DNA of 64,000 nt from Achromobacter sp. MFA1 R4 (GTDB lineage Bacteria > Pseudomonadota > Gammaproteobacteria > Burkholderiales > Burkholderiaceae_B), in the NCBI RefSeq assembly GCF_900156745.1, contig NZ_LT707065.1:186001-250000 (forward strand), written 5' to 3'. The position numbers and the translations under genes are program-made. Shown piece by piece: positions 24,213 to 32,194 of the stretch (position 1 is its first letter; the number at the start of each line of letters is the position of its first letter). The notes below the pieces were generated by a model. That model was not told where the DNA came from. It did not search any database and was given only the letters and a program-made list of their open reading frames with translations.

Positions 24213-26318
24213 CTACTTCGACCGCTCCCGCAGGACGGCCACGCCGTCCGCGGCGCAGACGCCCTGGCCTAAGGGCCGCACGAAGAGCGGGTTGATCTCG
24301 GCCTCGACCAGCCTGTCCTCCAAGGCCGCGGCCATCCGCGAGAACGCCACCACCGCCTCGACCAGCGCCGGCACGTCCGCGCGCTCGCGCCCGCGGTAGC
24401 CGTCCAGCAACGGCCACGTCTTCAGGCGACGCAGCCCCGCAAGCACCTGCTCCGGCGCGAGGCCGCCGCCGTCGGCGGGCAGCATCAGCAGCGTCGTATC
24501 GCGGACCAGTTCGGCGACGACGCCTCCCATGCCGAGCAGAATCGCCGACCCCAGGGGGTCCCGGTGCAGGCCGACGATCAGTTCCGCCGCGCCGGTGACC
24601 ATCTCCTGGACCAGGAAGGCCTGCGGCCGGCTGCCAGCGAGGCGCTGGACATCGTCGGCCATCTGCCGCAGCCGCGCAGGCACGTCTTCCCGCGCCACGC
24701 CGACGGCCACGCCGCCCACGTCGCTCTTGTGCGTGATCTCGCGCGACAGCAGCTTGAGCACGACGCGTGGCCCCAGCCGGGCGGCGGCCTGCGCGGCCTC
24801 TTCTCCGGTGCGCACGACGATTTCCCTGACGCCCGGAATGCCATGGCGCGCAAAGAGCGCCTTGGCCTGGGCCTCGTCCAGCGACCCGCTTTCGTCGACG
24901 GGCGCGGCGATGGGCAGCGGCGCGCGCGGCGCCTGCGCCCTGGATGGCTGGCCGCGCCCCTGCACTTGCCACATCGCCGCCATCGCGGCGCTGACGCCCT
25001 CCGGCGTGTGGAACGCGGGAATGCCGTAGCGGCCGAGCACTTCCGCGGCGCGCGGCGCGTGCGGGCTGATGTACGCCAACACGGGCTTGCCGGCGCCCGC
25101 CAGCGTGTCCTTCAGCGCGCCCGCCATCAGCTCGGGCTGGGCGACGCCGGACGAGCCCACGACCACCACCAGCGCGTCGTGGCCGCCGCTGTCCAGCATG
25201 ATGCGGATCGCGCCCCGAAGCAGCTCGGGCTGCAGGCCCGCGAGGGTCACGTCGATGGGGTTGCGGTCCAGGACCGCGTGGCCGCCGGGCTGCAGGGCGC
25301 GCAGGGCGGCGCCGGTCGCCGCATCGGGCGGCGGCAGTTCGAAGCCCGCCAGGCCCAGGCAGTCGGCCACCAGCGTGCCCGCGCCGCCCGTCGAGGTCAG
25401 GATCGCGACGCGGCGGCCTCGCAGCGCGCGCTCATGCGCCAGCGCGGCCGGAATATCCAGCAGGTCGGAAAACGCTTCGGCCCGGATGACGCCGGCGTCC
25501 TCGAACAGCGCGTCGTACATGGCATCCGCCCCAGCCAGCGCGCCCGTGTGCGACTCGGCCGCCCGGGCGCCCGATTCCGAACGCCCGATCTTGAACGCCA
25601 CCACCGGCTTGCCGGCTTCCAGGGCCTTGCGCGCGGCGGCGCGGAACCTGGCGGGATGGCGGATGCTCTCGACATACAAGGCGATGACGCGGGTGGCCGG
25701 ATCGTCGGCCAGCGCGTCGACGAAGTCGGCCAGGTCGAGGTCGGCCTCGTTGCTGGTCGAGATCAGCTTGGACAGGCCGATGCCGCGGGCGGCGGCCCGC
25801 GACAGCAGCGCGCCCAGGATGCCCCCGCTTTGCGAGACCAGGCCGATGGGGCCGGCGTGCAGCGCGTCGAGCTCCAGGGCGCCGCTGGCAGACAGCGTGA
25901 TGCGGTCCGTCAGGTTGACCAGGCCGATCGTGTTCGGCCCCAGGATGCGCATGGCGCCCGCGGCCTCGCGCAGCTCGTGCTGGCGGCGCGCGCCCTCCTC
26001 CCCGGCCTCCGCGTAGCCGCTGGCAAGCACGATGGCCGCGCCCGTGCCGATGGCGGCGAGTTCGCGCACGGCATCTTGGGTGCGCTCGGCGCCCAGCACC
26101 ACGATGGCGACGTCCGGCGCCTGCGGCAAGGCGCGCACGTCGGGATAGCAACGCAGCCCGTCGATGTCGGACGCCCGGGGATTCACGGGATAGATGCTGC
26201 CCTGGAATCCGTGCTTGCGCAGGTAGGCCACCGGCCGGCCCGAGGTCTTGGCCGGGTCGGCCGAGGCGCCCACCACCGCCACGCTGCGCGGCCGCAGCAG
26301 CTTGTCGAGGGCGCTCAT
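24213..26318 (-). CDS. ADP-forming acyl-CoA synthetase (acetate-CoA ligase family)
   Basis: 701 residues with alpha and beta parts fused. The CoA-binding Rossmann domain (about 1-140) has Val-Ala-Val-Val-Gly-Ala-Ser; succinyl-CoA-ligase-like domains follow (about 150-450) with the phospho-His257 in Glu-Ser-His-Thr-Gly-Ala. The C-terminal ATP-grasp domain (about 470-700) has Val-Leu-Lys-Leu-Leu-Ser and the Gly-Gly-Val-Val-Ala-Glu-Leu turn. It forms acyl-CoA plus ADP and phosphate from acid, CoA and ATP, or the reverse. Substrate not readable. The ATG overlaps the enoyl-CoA hydratase stop (ATGA). Confidence 0.92.
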   Translation of the reverse strand: MSALDKLLRPRSVAVVGASADPAKTSGRPVAYLRKHGFQGSIYPVNPRASDIDGLRCYPDVRALPQAPDVAIVVLGAERTQDAVRELAAIGTGAAIVLASGYAEAGEEGARRQHELREAAGAMRILGPNTIGLVNLTDRITLSASGALELDALHAGPIGLVSQSGGILGALLSRAAARGIGLSKLISTSNEADLDLADFVDALADDPATRVIALYVESIRHPARFRAAARKALEAGKPVVAFKIGRSESGARAAESHTGALAGADAMYDALFEDAGVIRAEAFSDLLDIPAALAHERALRGRRVAILTSTGGAGTLVADCLGLAGFELPPPDAATGAALRALQPGGHAVLDRNPIDVTLAGLQPELLRGAIRIMLDSGGHDALVVVVGSSGVAQPELMAGALKDTLAGAGKPVLAYISPHAPRAAEVLGRYGIPAFHTPEGVSAAMAAMWQVQGRGQPSRAQAPRAPLPIAAPVDESGSLDEAQAKALFARHGIPGVREIVVRTGEEAAQAAARLGPRVVLKLLSREITHKSDVGGVAVGVAREDVPARLRQMADDVQRLAGSRPQAFLVQEMVTGAAELIVGLHRDPLGSAILLGMGGVVAELVRDTTLLMLPADGGGLAPEQVLAGLRRLKTWPLLDGYRGRERADVPALVEAVVAFSRMAAALEDRLVEAEINPLFVRPLGQGVCAADGVAVLRERSK

Positions 26319-27130
26319 TGGGCGTCTCCCCGGCCGCGGGCGGTCTGGGCCATGTTCTCCAGGAACGCGGCCACGGATGCGCGATGTTCGGCGCTGGTGT
26401 AGCAGATGCCCTGCGCCTGGCTACCCATGGCGAAGACCTGGTCGGCGGTCAGCTCGAAACTCTGGTCCAGGATCGACTTGCCCAGCGCCAGCGCCGTGGC
26501 CGAGCCCTGGCTCAAGGCGGCGGCCCAGGCCTGGGCCGCCTCCACCTCCGTGCCTGCGGGCGCCAGCCGGTCGGCGATGCCCAACTGCAACGCCTCCTGG
26601 GCCAGGACCCGGCGGCCGGAGAAGATCAATTCCTTCGCGCGCGCCAGCCCGACGCGGCGCGGCAGGAAATACAGGCCGCCGCCGTCCGGGATCAGTCCGC
26701 GCGCGATGTAGCTCCATGCGAACGAAGCGCTCTCGGAGGCCACGATGAAATCGCAGCTCAGCGCGGTATCGGCCCCCAGGCCCGCCGCCGCGCCGTTCAC
26801 CGCCGCGATCGTCGGCTTGGGCATGCGATGCAGCAGGTTTTGCGCGTGGTGCACGCGCTGCTGGCGCGACCACCCGTTGAACCCGACCTCGCCGGCCGGC
26901 GCGTCCATCCGGCGCTGCATGCCCGCAATGTCCCCGCCCGCGCAGAAGCCCTTGCCTTCGCCGGTCAGCACCAGCGCGCGGATGGCGCGGTCCTGGGCGA
27001 CAAGCTCAAGCGCGTGGATCAGTTCGCCGCGCATCGCGTCGCTGATCGCGTTGCGCTTGTCAGGCCGGTTCAGCGTCAGCGTCGCCACGCCGTCCTGCGA
27101 TTGCAGCCTGATGAATTCGTAGTCAGCCAT
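26315..27130 (-). CDS. enoyl-CoA hydratase/isomerase family protein, PaaG-like active site
   Basis: 271 residues of the crotonase fold. The oxyanion-hole segments Phe-Cys-Ala-Gly-Gly-Asp (62-67) and Asn-Gly-Ala-Ala-Ala-Gly-Leu-Gly (112-119) are present. The two glutamates used by hydratases are replaced (Asp121 and Tyr141 at the aligned positions), while Asp149 in Ile-Pro-Asp-Gly-Gly-Gly matches the Asp of PaaG-type isomerases. A double-bond isomerase or ring-related reaction is therefore more likely than simple hydration. The ATG at 27130 has GGAG upstream. First gene of the minus-strand operon divergent from the IclR regulator. Confidence 0.9.
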   Translation of the reverse strand: MADYEFIRLQSQDGVATLTLNRPDKRNAISDAMRGELIHALELVAQDRAIRALVLTGEGKGFCAGGDIAGMQRRMDAPAGEVGFNGWSRQQRVHHAQNLLHRMPKPTIAAVNGAAAGLGADTALSCDFIVASESASFAWSYIARGLIPDGGGLYFLPRRVGLARAKELIFSGRRVLAQEALQLGIADRLAPAGTEVEAAQAWAAALSQGSATALALGKSILDQSFELTADQVFAMGSQAQGICYTSAEHRASVAAFLENMAQTARGRGDAQ

Positions 27131-27167
27131 ATCCGTGCTCCGTCGTTGTGGTGGGCCAGCCGCTGCG

Positions 27168-27197
27168 CATCGCGGACCATCGCGGACCATCGCGGAC
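27168..27197. repeat. three tandem copies of CATCGCGGAC in the ECH-iclR intergenic region
   Basis: Three perfect head-to-tail copies of a 10-bp unit sit 38 bases upstream of the enoyl-CoA hydratase start and 78 bases upstream of the regulator start. A 10-bp period is close to one helical turn, so each copy would face the same side of the DNA. It may be stacked regulator sites or a simple duplication. Confidence 0.8.
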
Positions 27198-27255
27198 TTG
27201 GCGGCTGGCAATGACGACACGGTAGGCGCTACAGTGCGCAAATACACCGTCCCAT

Positions 27256-27270
27256 TTCCACGGAGTGGAA
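27256..27270. promoter_or_regulatory. palindrome TTCCAC-GGA-GTGGAA over the iclR ribosome binding site
   Basis: A perfect 6-bp inverted repeat with a 3-base centre ends four bases before the ATG of the IclR regulator; the centre and right arm contain its GGAG ribosome binding site. IclR-family operators are often short palindromes with TTCC/GGAA arms. Autorepression is likely but inferred. Confidence 0.6.
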
Positions 27271-27274
27271 TTGC

Positions 27275-28093
27275 ATGAATACGCCCCCCAAGCCTGCAAC
27301 GCCGTCCGGCGCCAGCCGGCGCTTTACCGGCGTCAGCCAGAATCGATCGCTGGAGCGCGGCCTGGAGATTCTTCGCGCGTTCAAGCCCGGCACGGATCTG
27401 CTGGGCAACGGCGAGCTCGCCGAACGCACCGGCCTGTCCGCCGCCACGGTCAGCCGCCTGACCCAGACCCTGGTGACCAGCGGCTTTCTGGAACACGACC
27501 GGCGCGCGCGCGCCTACCGTCTTGCCGCGCCCGTGCTCAGCCTGGGGCACGCCATGCGTGCCGCCTCGCCCGTGCTCCGCGCGGCCACGCCCCTGATGCG
27601 CGATCTGTCGGTCAAGCTGCGGATGAACGTGGGACTGGCCAGCGCCGACCGCGCCGAGATGGTTTACCTGGAATCCATCCGCTACAACCGCAGGGCGTCG
27701 CTACGCACCATCGTCGCGGGGCAGCGGGTTCCGATCGAACTGACCTCGCTGGGCCGTGCGTACCTTGCCACGCTGCCGACCAGCGCGCGCGAGACGTTGC
27801 TGGACCAGATCCGGCGCACCTATCGCAGCGCCACCTGGAAGCCCATCCGCGCGGATATCGACGCCGCCATCGCCAAGGTGGCGGCGCAGGGATATTGCGT
27901 CGCGTCCTGGCAGCCCGGCGTCGTGGCGATGTCCACGCCGCTGCGCGGCCAGAGCGAACTGGCGCTGGCGCTGAACGTCAGCCTGATCACCGACGATGCG
28001 CCGTCCGTGGTGGCGCGGCAGCACGCGCAGGACCTGCTGGCGCTGAAGGCCAGGATCGCGCATCAACTGGAAATCCAGGCGCCGGCCGATTGA
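27275..28093 (+). CDS. IclR-family transcriptional regulator
   Basis: 272 residues. The N-terminal winged helix (about 22-85) shows Asn-Arg-Ser-Leu-Glu-Arg-Gly-Leu-Glu-Ile-Leu-Arg-Ala-Phe, Glu-Leu-Ala-Glu-Arg-Thr-Gly-Leu and Thr-Val-Ser-Arg-Leu-Thr. The C-terminal IclR effector domain (about 95-265) includes Leu-Thr-Ser-Leu-Gly-Arg-Ala-Tyr-Leu-Ala. Effectors of this family are mostly small organic acids. It is divergent from the ECH/ligase/Bug operon and is the natural regulator of it. A palindrome overlies its own ribosome binding site. In-frame reading continues past the stop only in another frame, so the 3' end is secure. Confidence 0.93.
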   Translation: MNTPPKPATPSGASRRFTGVSQNRSLERGLEILRAFKPGTDLLGNGELAERTGLSAATVSRLTQTLVTSGFLEHDRRARAYRLAAPVLSLGHAMRAASPVLRAATPLMRDLSVKLRMNVGLASADRAEMVYLESIRYNRRASLRTIVAGQRVPIELTSLGRAYLATLPTSARETLLDQIRRTYRSATWKPIRADIDAAIAKVAAQGYCVASWQPGVVAMSTPLRGQSELALALNVSLITDDAPSVVARQHAQDLLALKARIAHQLEIQAPAD

Positions 28094-28166
28094 GGGCGGC
28101 CGGGTTCGCCTGGCGCCTGGCGTGTCGGCGGCGGCCCAGGCCGGGCGCCGGCCGGCGCCGCCACCC

Positions 28167-28194
28167 GGCATCCGGCATCCGGCATCCGGCATCC
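28167..28194. repeat. four tandem GGCATCC heptamers upstream of the iron-uptake operon
   Basis: Four perfect copies of GGCATCC end nine bases before the Fur box that precedes the sigma factor gene. Simple repeats of seven bases can gain or lose units by slippage. Here such a change would alter spacing upstream of the promoter, not a reading frame. Confidence 0.85.
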
Positions 28195-28202
28195 GCTGAT
28201 AC

Positions 28203-28221
28203 AATAAGAACCATTCTCAAT
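28203..28221. promoter_or_regulatory. Fur box upstream of the FecI-like sigma factor
   Basis: AATAAGAACCATTCTCAAT is a 19-bp imperfect dyad closely matching beta-proteobacterial Fur boxes (AATGAGAATCATTCTCATT-like). It lies 52 bases upstream of the sigma factor start. Iron-loaded Fur would shut off the whole sigma/anti-sigma/receptor/PepSY operon. Confidence 0.75.
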
Positions 28222-28272
28222 CTCGACGCCACTCCGTCGCGATCCTACCCTTTCCTATACCCTCGCACTTCC

Positions 28273-28785
28273 ATGACTCACAGCCTGGCGCCGGATCACC
28301 GCCACGTGCGCGCACTCTATGTGGATCATCACCGCTGGCTGGTGAACTGGCTGCGTAGAAAGCTGGGCTGCGGGTTCGATGCGGCGGATATCGCGCAGGA
28401 CACCTTCCACCGCCTGCTGGCCGCGCCTGAACGCGCCACTGGCCTGCAGGAGCCGCGCGCCTACCTGACGACGCTGGCGCATGGCCTGGCCGTGGACCAC
28501 ATCCGCCGGCGCAGGCTGGAGCGCGCCTATCTCGACGAACTTGCCCTGCTGCCCGAGGAACTGGCCCCCTCGCCCGAGACGCGCGCCCTGCTGCTGGAAA
28601 CCATCGTCCGCATCGACCGCATGCTTGACGGCTTGAACGCGAAGGCGAAGGCGGCCTTCCTGATGTCGCGGCTGGACGGCATGCGTTACCCCGAGATCGC
28701 GGCGGCGCTGCGCGTGTCATTGAGTTCGGTCGAAAAGTACATGGCCGCCGCCATCCGCCATTGCTACACGCTGCGCTATGGCTAA
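28273..28785 (+). CDS. ECF sigma factor, FecI-like (iron starvation)
   Basis: 170 residues. Region 2 (about 15-80) contains Tyr-Val-Asp-His-His-Arg-Trp-Leu and Asp-Ile-Ala-Gln-Asp-Thr-Phe-His-Arg-Leu, and region 4 (about 115-165) has Phe-Leu-Met-Ser-Arg-Leu-Asp-Gly-Met-Arg-Tyr-Pro-Glu-Ile-Ala and Ser-Val-Glu-Lys-Tyr. These are FecI-type features. It directs RNA polymerase to the receptor promoter when the siderophore signal arrives. The ATG used is the first after the Fur box; its ribosome binding site is weak. It overlaps the FecR-like gene by eight bases. Confidence 0.92.
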   Translation: MTHSLAPDHRHVRALYVDHHRWLVNWLRRKLGCGFDAADIAQDTFHRLLAAPERATGLQEPRAYLTTLAHGLAVDHIRRRRLERAYLDELALLPEELAPSPETRALLLETIVRIDRMLDGLNAKAKAAFLMSRLDGMRYPEIAAALRVSLSSVEKYMAAAIRHCYTLRYG

Positions 28786-29698
28786 TCCGGCCGGCGTGCT
28801 CGAACGCGCGATTTTCTTTGCGGTGCGCCTGAACTCCGGCCACGCGGACGCGGCCGAGCACGAGGCCTGCCGCCGCTGGCGCGAGGCCGATGCGGAGCAC
28901 GAGCGGGTGTGGCGCCAGTTGCAGGCGATCGAAACGGATCTGCGCACGGTGTCCGGGTCCGTGGCGGCGGCGGCTTTGCGCGCCGCGCCGTCACGCGGCC
29001 GCCGCCGCGCGCTGGCGATGCTTGCCCTGGGCACGGTGGGCACGGGCGCGACGCTGGCGTGGCGCGATGGCGCCTGGGAGCGCATGACCGCCGACTACCG
29101 CAGCGGCGTGGGCGAGCGCCGCCGGTTCGCGCTGGCCGATGGCGCCGAGCTGTGGCTGAACACCGGCAGCGCGGTGCGCACCGATTCGGGCGAGCGCCGC
29201 CTGACCCTGCTGGCCGGCGAGTTGCGCATGGACACGGGCGCAGGCGCCCCGTGGGAAGTGCGCACGCGACAGGCCTGCTTCACGGGGACGCGCGCCCGCT
29301 TCCTGCTGCGTCAGATCGAGGACGCGACCTTGCTGGATCTGACGCACGGCGACCTGCGCATTGCGCCAGTGCAGGGCCGCGAGACGCTGGCCGACCCGGG
29401 CGGCCGCTATCGCGTGACCGCGCGCGACGCGCGGCGCGAGCCGGCCGCGCCGTTCGATCCCGCAGGCTGGGCGAGCGGTGTGCTGACGGTGCGCGGCATG
29501 CGCCTGGCGGATTTTCTGCAAGAGCTGTCACGCTACCAGCGCGGCTGGATCAGTTGCGATCCGGCCGTGGCCGACCTGCGGGTCTCGGGCGTATTCCTGC
29601 TGGACGACCTGCCGGGCGCCCTGGATACGCTGGCCCGCGCGCTGCCCACGCGGATCCAGCGTTACGCGGGCCTGTGGACCCGCGTGCTGCCCACCTGA
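28778..29698 (+). CDS. FecR-like anti-sigma/sigma regulator
   Basis: 306 residues, inner membrane. A cytoplasmic N-terminal domain (about 1-80, with the DUF4880-type Arg-Arg-Trp-Arg-Glu-Ala-Asp-Ala-Glu-His) precedes one membrane segment (about 80-100), then a FecR periplasmic domain with Leu-Trp-Leu-Asn-Thr-Gly-Ser-Ala near 125 and a C-terminal STN-like part near 230-306 that contacts the receptor. It transmits receptor occupancy to the sigma factor. Stop-start overlap with the sigma gene shows coupled translation. Confidence 0.92.
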   Translation: MANPAGVLERAIFFAVRLNSGHADAAEHEACRRWREADAEHERVWRQLQAIETDLRTVSGSVAAAALRAAPSRGRRRALAMLALGTVGTGATLAWRDGAWERMTADYRSGVGERRRFALADGAELWLNTGSAVRTDSGERRLTLLAGELRMDTGAGAPWEVRTRQACFTGTRARFLLRQIEDATLLDLTHGDLRIAPVQGRETLADPGGRYRVTARDARREPAAPFDPAGWASGVLTVRGMRLADFLQELSRYQRGWISCDPAVADLRVSGVFLLDDLPGALDTLARALPTRIQRYAGLWTRVLPT

Positions 29699-29796
29699 AT
29701 GCCGTTACAAATTTTCTGCGCCGGGTTTTACGGGTTTTGGCCGCGCCGTTCGACATAGGGAACGACACCCCCAGTTTGAACAGGATCGCTTCCGCC

Positions 29797-32187
29797 ATGC
29801 CCCGTTCCCCCTGCTTTACGCCTACGCGCCTTTTTCGCCTGCTGCCCTTGTGCGCCGCGCTGGCGCTCGCTTCCCCCGTCCATGCCCAGCCCGCGCGCAT
29901 GAGCGTCGATCAGGCCGCCGCGCCGCTCGAGTCCGCGTTGAACCAATACGCCGCATCGGCGCGGGTCACGCTGTCGTTCGACCCGTCGCTCACAGCGGGC
30001 CGCCAGGCGCCCGCGCTGGACGGCGCGTATTCGGTCGGCGACGGCTTCGCGGCATTGCTCGCGGGCAGCGGCCTGATCGCGGAACAGACGGGCGAGCGCC
30101 ACTACGTCATCCGGCCGGCCGCGCCGGCGGTCAGCACGCTGGCGCCGGTCACGGTGACGGGCGACTCGGCCGCGGAACGCTACAACCCGCCGACGACCGT
30201 GGGGTCGAAGACGCCGCTCACGCAGCGCCAGATCCCGCAGTCGATCAGCGTGGTGACGCAGGATCGCATGCGTCAGCAGGCGATGCAGACGCTGGACGAC
30301 GCGATGCGCAACACGGCGGGTGTCACGGTCGAACGCCGCGACAACAGCCGCTCGATCTTCCATTCGCGCGGCTTCGACATGACGTCGTACCAGATCGACG
30401 GCATCCCCACGCAATACGACTGGCGCATGCTGTCGTCCACCGACCTTGCCATCTACGACCGGGTCGAAGTGCTGAAGGGCCCCGCCGGGCTGTACAACGG
30501 CGCGGGCGGGCTGGGCGGCGCGATCAATCTGGTACACAAGCTCCCGCAGAAGGAATTCGGCTTCGAAGGCAGCGTCTCGGCCGGATCGTGGGACAACTAC
30601 CGTTCGCAGGTCGACCTGACGGGCGGCCTGAACGAAGACGGCTCGCTGCGCGGGCGGCTGGTGGGCGTGTACCAGGACCGCCGCTTTTTCTATGACAAGA
30701 CCAACGAGCAGCATTCCGTGCTGTACGGCGCACTGGCGTACGACTTTACGCCCCGCACGACGCTGACCGTGGGCGGCGGCCGCCAGGAGCGCGATATCCA
30801 TGCGTCGATGTGGTCGCTCCCGGCCACCATGACCCTCGGCCCGGGGGGCCAGCCCAGCTTCTCGCTGGCCGACATCAAGCGCTCGACCTTCATCGGCGCC
30901 GACTGGAACCGCGACCAGTTCACGTCCACCGAGGCTTTCGCCGACGTGGAGCACCGCCTGGATAACGGCTGGACCGCCAAGCTGTCGGGCCGCTACGCCG
31001 AGAACAAACTGGACCGCGAGCAGGCGTATGGGTGGGGTCCGGCCAACACGTCGAACAACCTGATCCAGCTCCTGTCCGCCAAGGGCCCGACCCGCCAGGC
31101 GCAGACCTCCTACGACGCCTATGCCGACGGCCCCTTCACGCTGTTCGGGCGCCAGCACACGCTGACGCTGGGCGCCAATTACACGGACTCGCGTTTCGAC
31201 AACGAGTGGAACTATCCGACGCCAAGCTGGGCGCCGCGCATCGACATCACCCGGCCGCGCTCGGACTTCGACCGCCTGGACTATGCCTTCAACAACGGCA
31301 ATCACGCCCGCACCCAGCAGTGGGGCATTTATTCCAACCTGCGGCTGCGCCTGACCGATCCGCTGACGCTGGTTGCAGGCGGCCGCTTCAGCTGGTGGGA
31401 CCTGACCTCCACACAACGCACGCTGGCCGGGGAAAAGTCGCAGGACGCCCGCTTCAACGGCGAGTTCACGCCCAACCTGGGGCTGATCTACGACCTGAAC
31501 GACACCTACTCGCTATACACCAGCTATTCCGAGATCTTCCAGCCGCAGAACGGCTATTCGACGGCGGATGGCAATATGCTCAAGCCCCTGGAGGGCAGGC
31601 AGATCGAAGCCGGCATCAAGGGCGAATACCTGGACGGCGCGCTCAATGCGTCCTTCGCGGTGTTCGAGATCCGCGACGAGAACCGCGCCACGCTCTCGCC
31701 CGATTCCACCACCGTCTACACCGCTAACGGCAAGACCCGCAACCGCGGCTTCGAGCTGCAGGTCAACGGCGAAATCCGCCCAGGCTGGAACGTCTACGCC
31801 GGCTATACCTGGCTGCAGGCGCGCGTGGACCAGAGCGCCTCCTACGATTCGAACGTGACCGCGGTCGCACCGCGTCATCTGCTGCGCGTGTGGACCGACT
31901 ATCGTCTTCCCGGCGACTGGAACCGCTACACCATCGGCGGCGGGGTCAACGTGCAAAGCGGCACCTATGTCGCCCTGCCCCAATACAACGGCGCGCGGCT
32001 GGAACAGGGCGGCTATGCGACGGTGGACCTGAAGTTCGGCTACGAGATCAACCGCAACCTGGACGTGGCGCTCAACATCACCAACCTGTTTGACCGCAAG
32101 TACTACGCGACGATCAGTTCGCCGCGTTCGCAGAACATTTTTGGCGAGCCCCAGGCGTTCCTGCTGACCCTGCGCGCCCGCTACTGA
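29797..32187 (+). CDS. TonB-dependent siderophore receptor with STN signalling domain
   Basis: 796 residues, outer membrane. Signal peptide about 1-30 (Val-His-Ala-Gln). The STN domain (about 35-105; Leu-Glu-Ser-Ala-Leu-Asn-Gln-Tyr, Gly-Leu-Ile-Ala-Glu) is the part that talks to FecR-type regulators. The plug domain has Gln-Ser-Ile-Ser-Val-Val-Thr-Gln and Val-Glu-Val-Leu-Lys-Gly-Pro, and the barrel ends in Leu-Arg-Ala-Arg-Tyr. The pattern is FpvA/FhuE-like, so a ferric siderophore is the expected ligand, most likely a xenosiderophore because no siderophore synthesis genes are near. Start chosen at the ATG that gives an intact signal peptide; SD is weak (AGGA, 11 bases). Confidence 0.93.
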   Translation: MPRSPCFTPTRLFRLLPLCAALALASPVHAQPARMSVDQAAAPLESALNQYAASARVTLSFDPSLTAGRQAPALDGAYSVGDGFAALLAGSGLIAEQTGERHYVIRPAAPAVSTLAPVTVTGDSAAERYNPPTTVGSKTPLTQRQIPQSISVVTQDRMRQQAMQTLDDAMRNTAGVTVERRDNSRSIFHSRGFDMTSYQIDGIPTQYDWRMLSSTDLAIYDRVEVLKGPAGLYNGAGGLGGAINLVHKLPQKEFGFEGSVSAGSWDNYRSQVDLTGGLNEDGSLRGRLVGVYQDRRFFYDKTNEQHSVLYGALAYDFTPRTTLTVGGGRQERDIHASMWSLPATMTLGPGGQPSFSLADIKRSTFIGADWNRDQFTSTEAFADVEHRLDNGWTAKLSGRYAENKLDREQAYGWGPANTSNNLIQLLSAKGPTRQAQTSYDAYADGPFTLFGRQHTLTLGANYTDSRFDNEWNYPTPSWAPRIDITRPRSDFDRLDYAFNNGNHARTQQWGIYSNLRLRLTDPLTLVAGGRFSWWDLTSTQRTLAGEKSQDARFNGEFTPNLGLIYDLNDTYSLYTSYSEIFQPQNGYSTADGNMLKPLEGRQIEAGIKGEYLDGALNASFAVFEIRDENRATLSPDSTTVYTANGKTRNRGFELQVNGEIRPGWNVYAGYTWLQARVDQSASYDSNVTAVAPRHLLRVWTDYRLPGDWNRYTIGGGVNVQSGTYVALPQYNGARLEQGGYATVDLKFGYEINRNLDVALNITNLFDRKYYATISSPRSQNIFGEPQAFLLTLRARY

Positions 32188-32194
32188 GCGCGCG

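Noticed and set aside
28101..28272. Continuation of one reading frame from the IclR region into the sigma factor as a single 506-residue protein
   Set aside because: The IclR gene has its own stop at 28093 in another frame, and the intervening translation covers the heptamer repeat and the Fur box, so a fusion is not credible.
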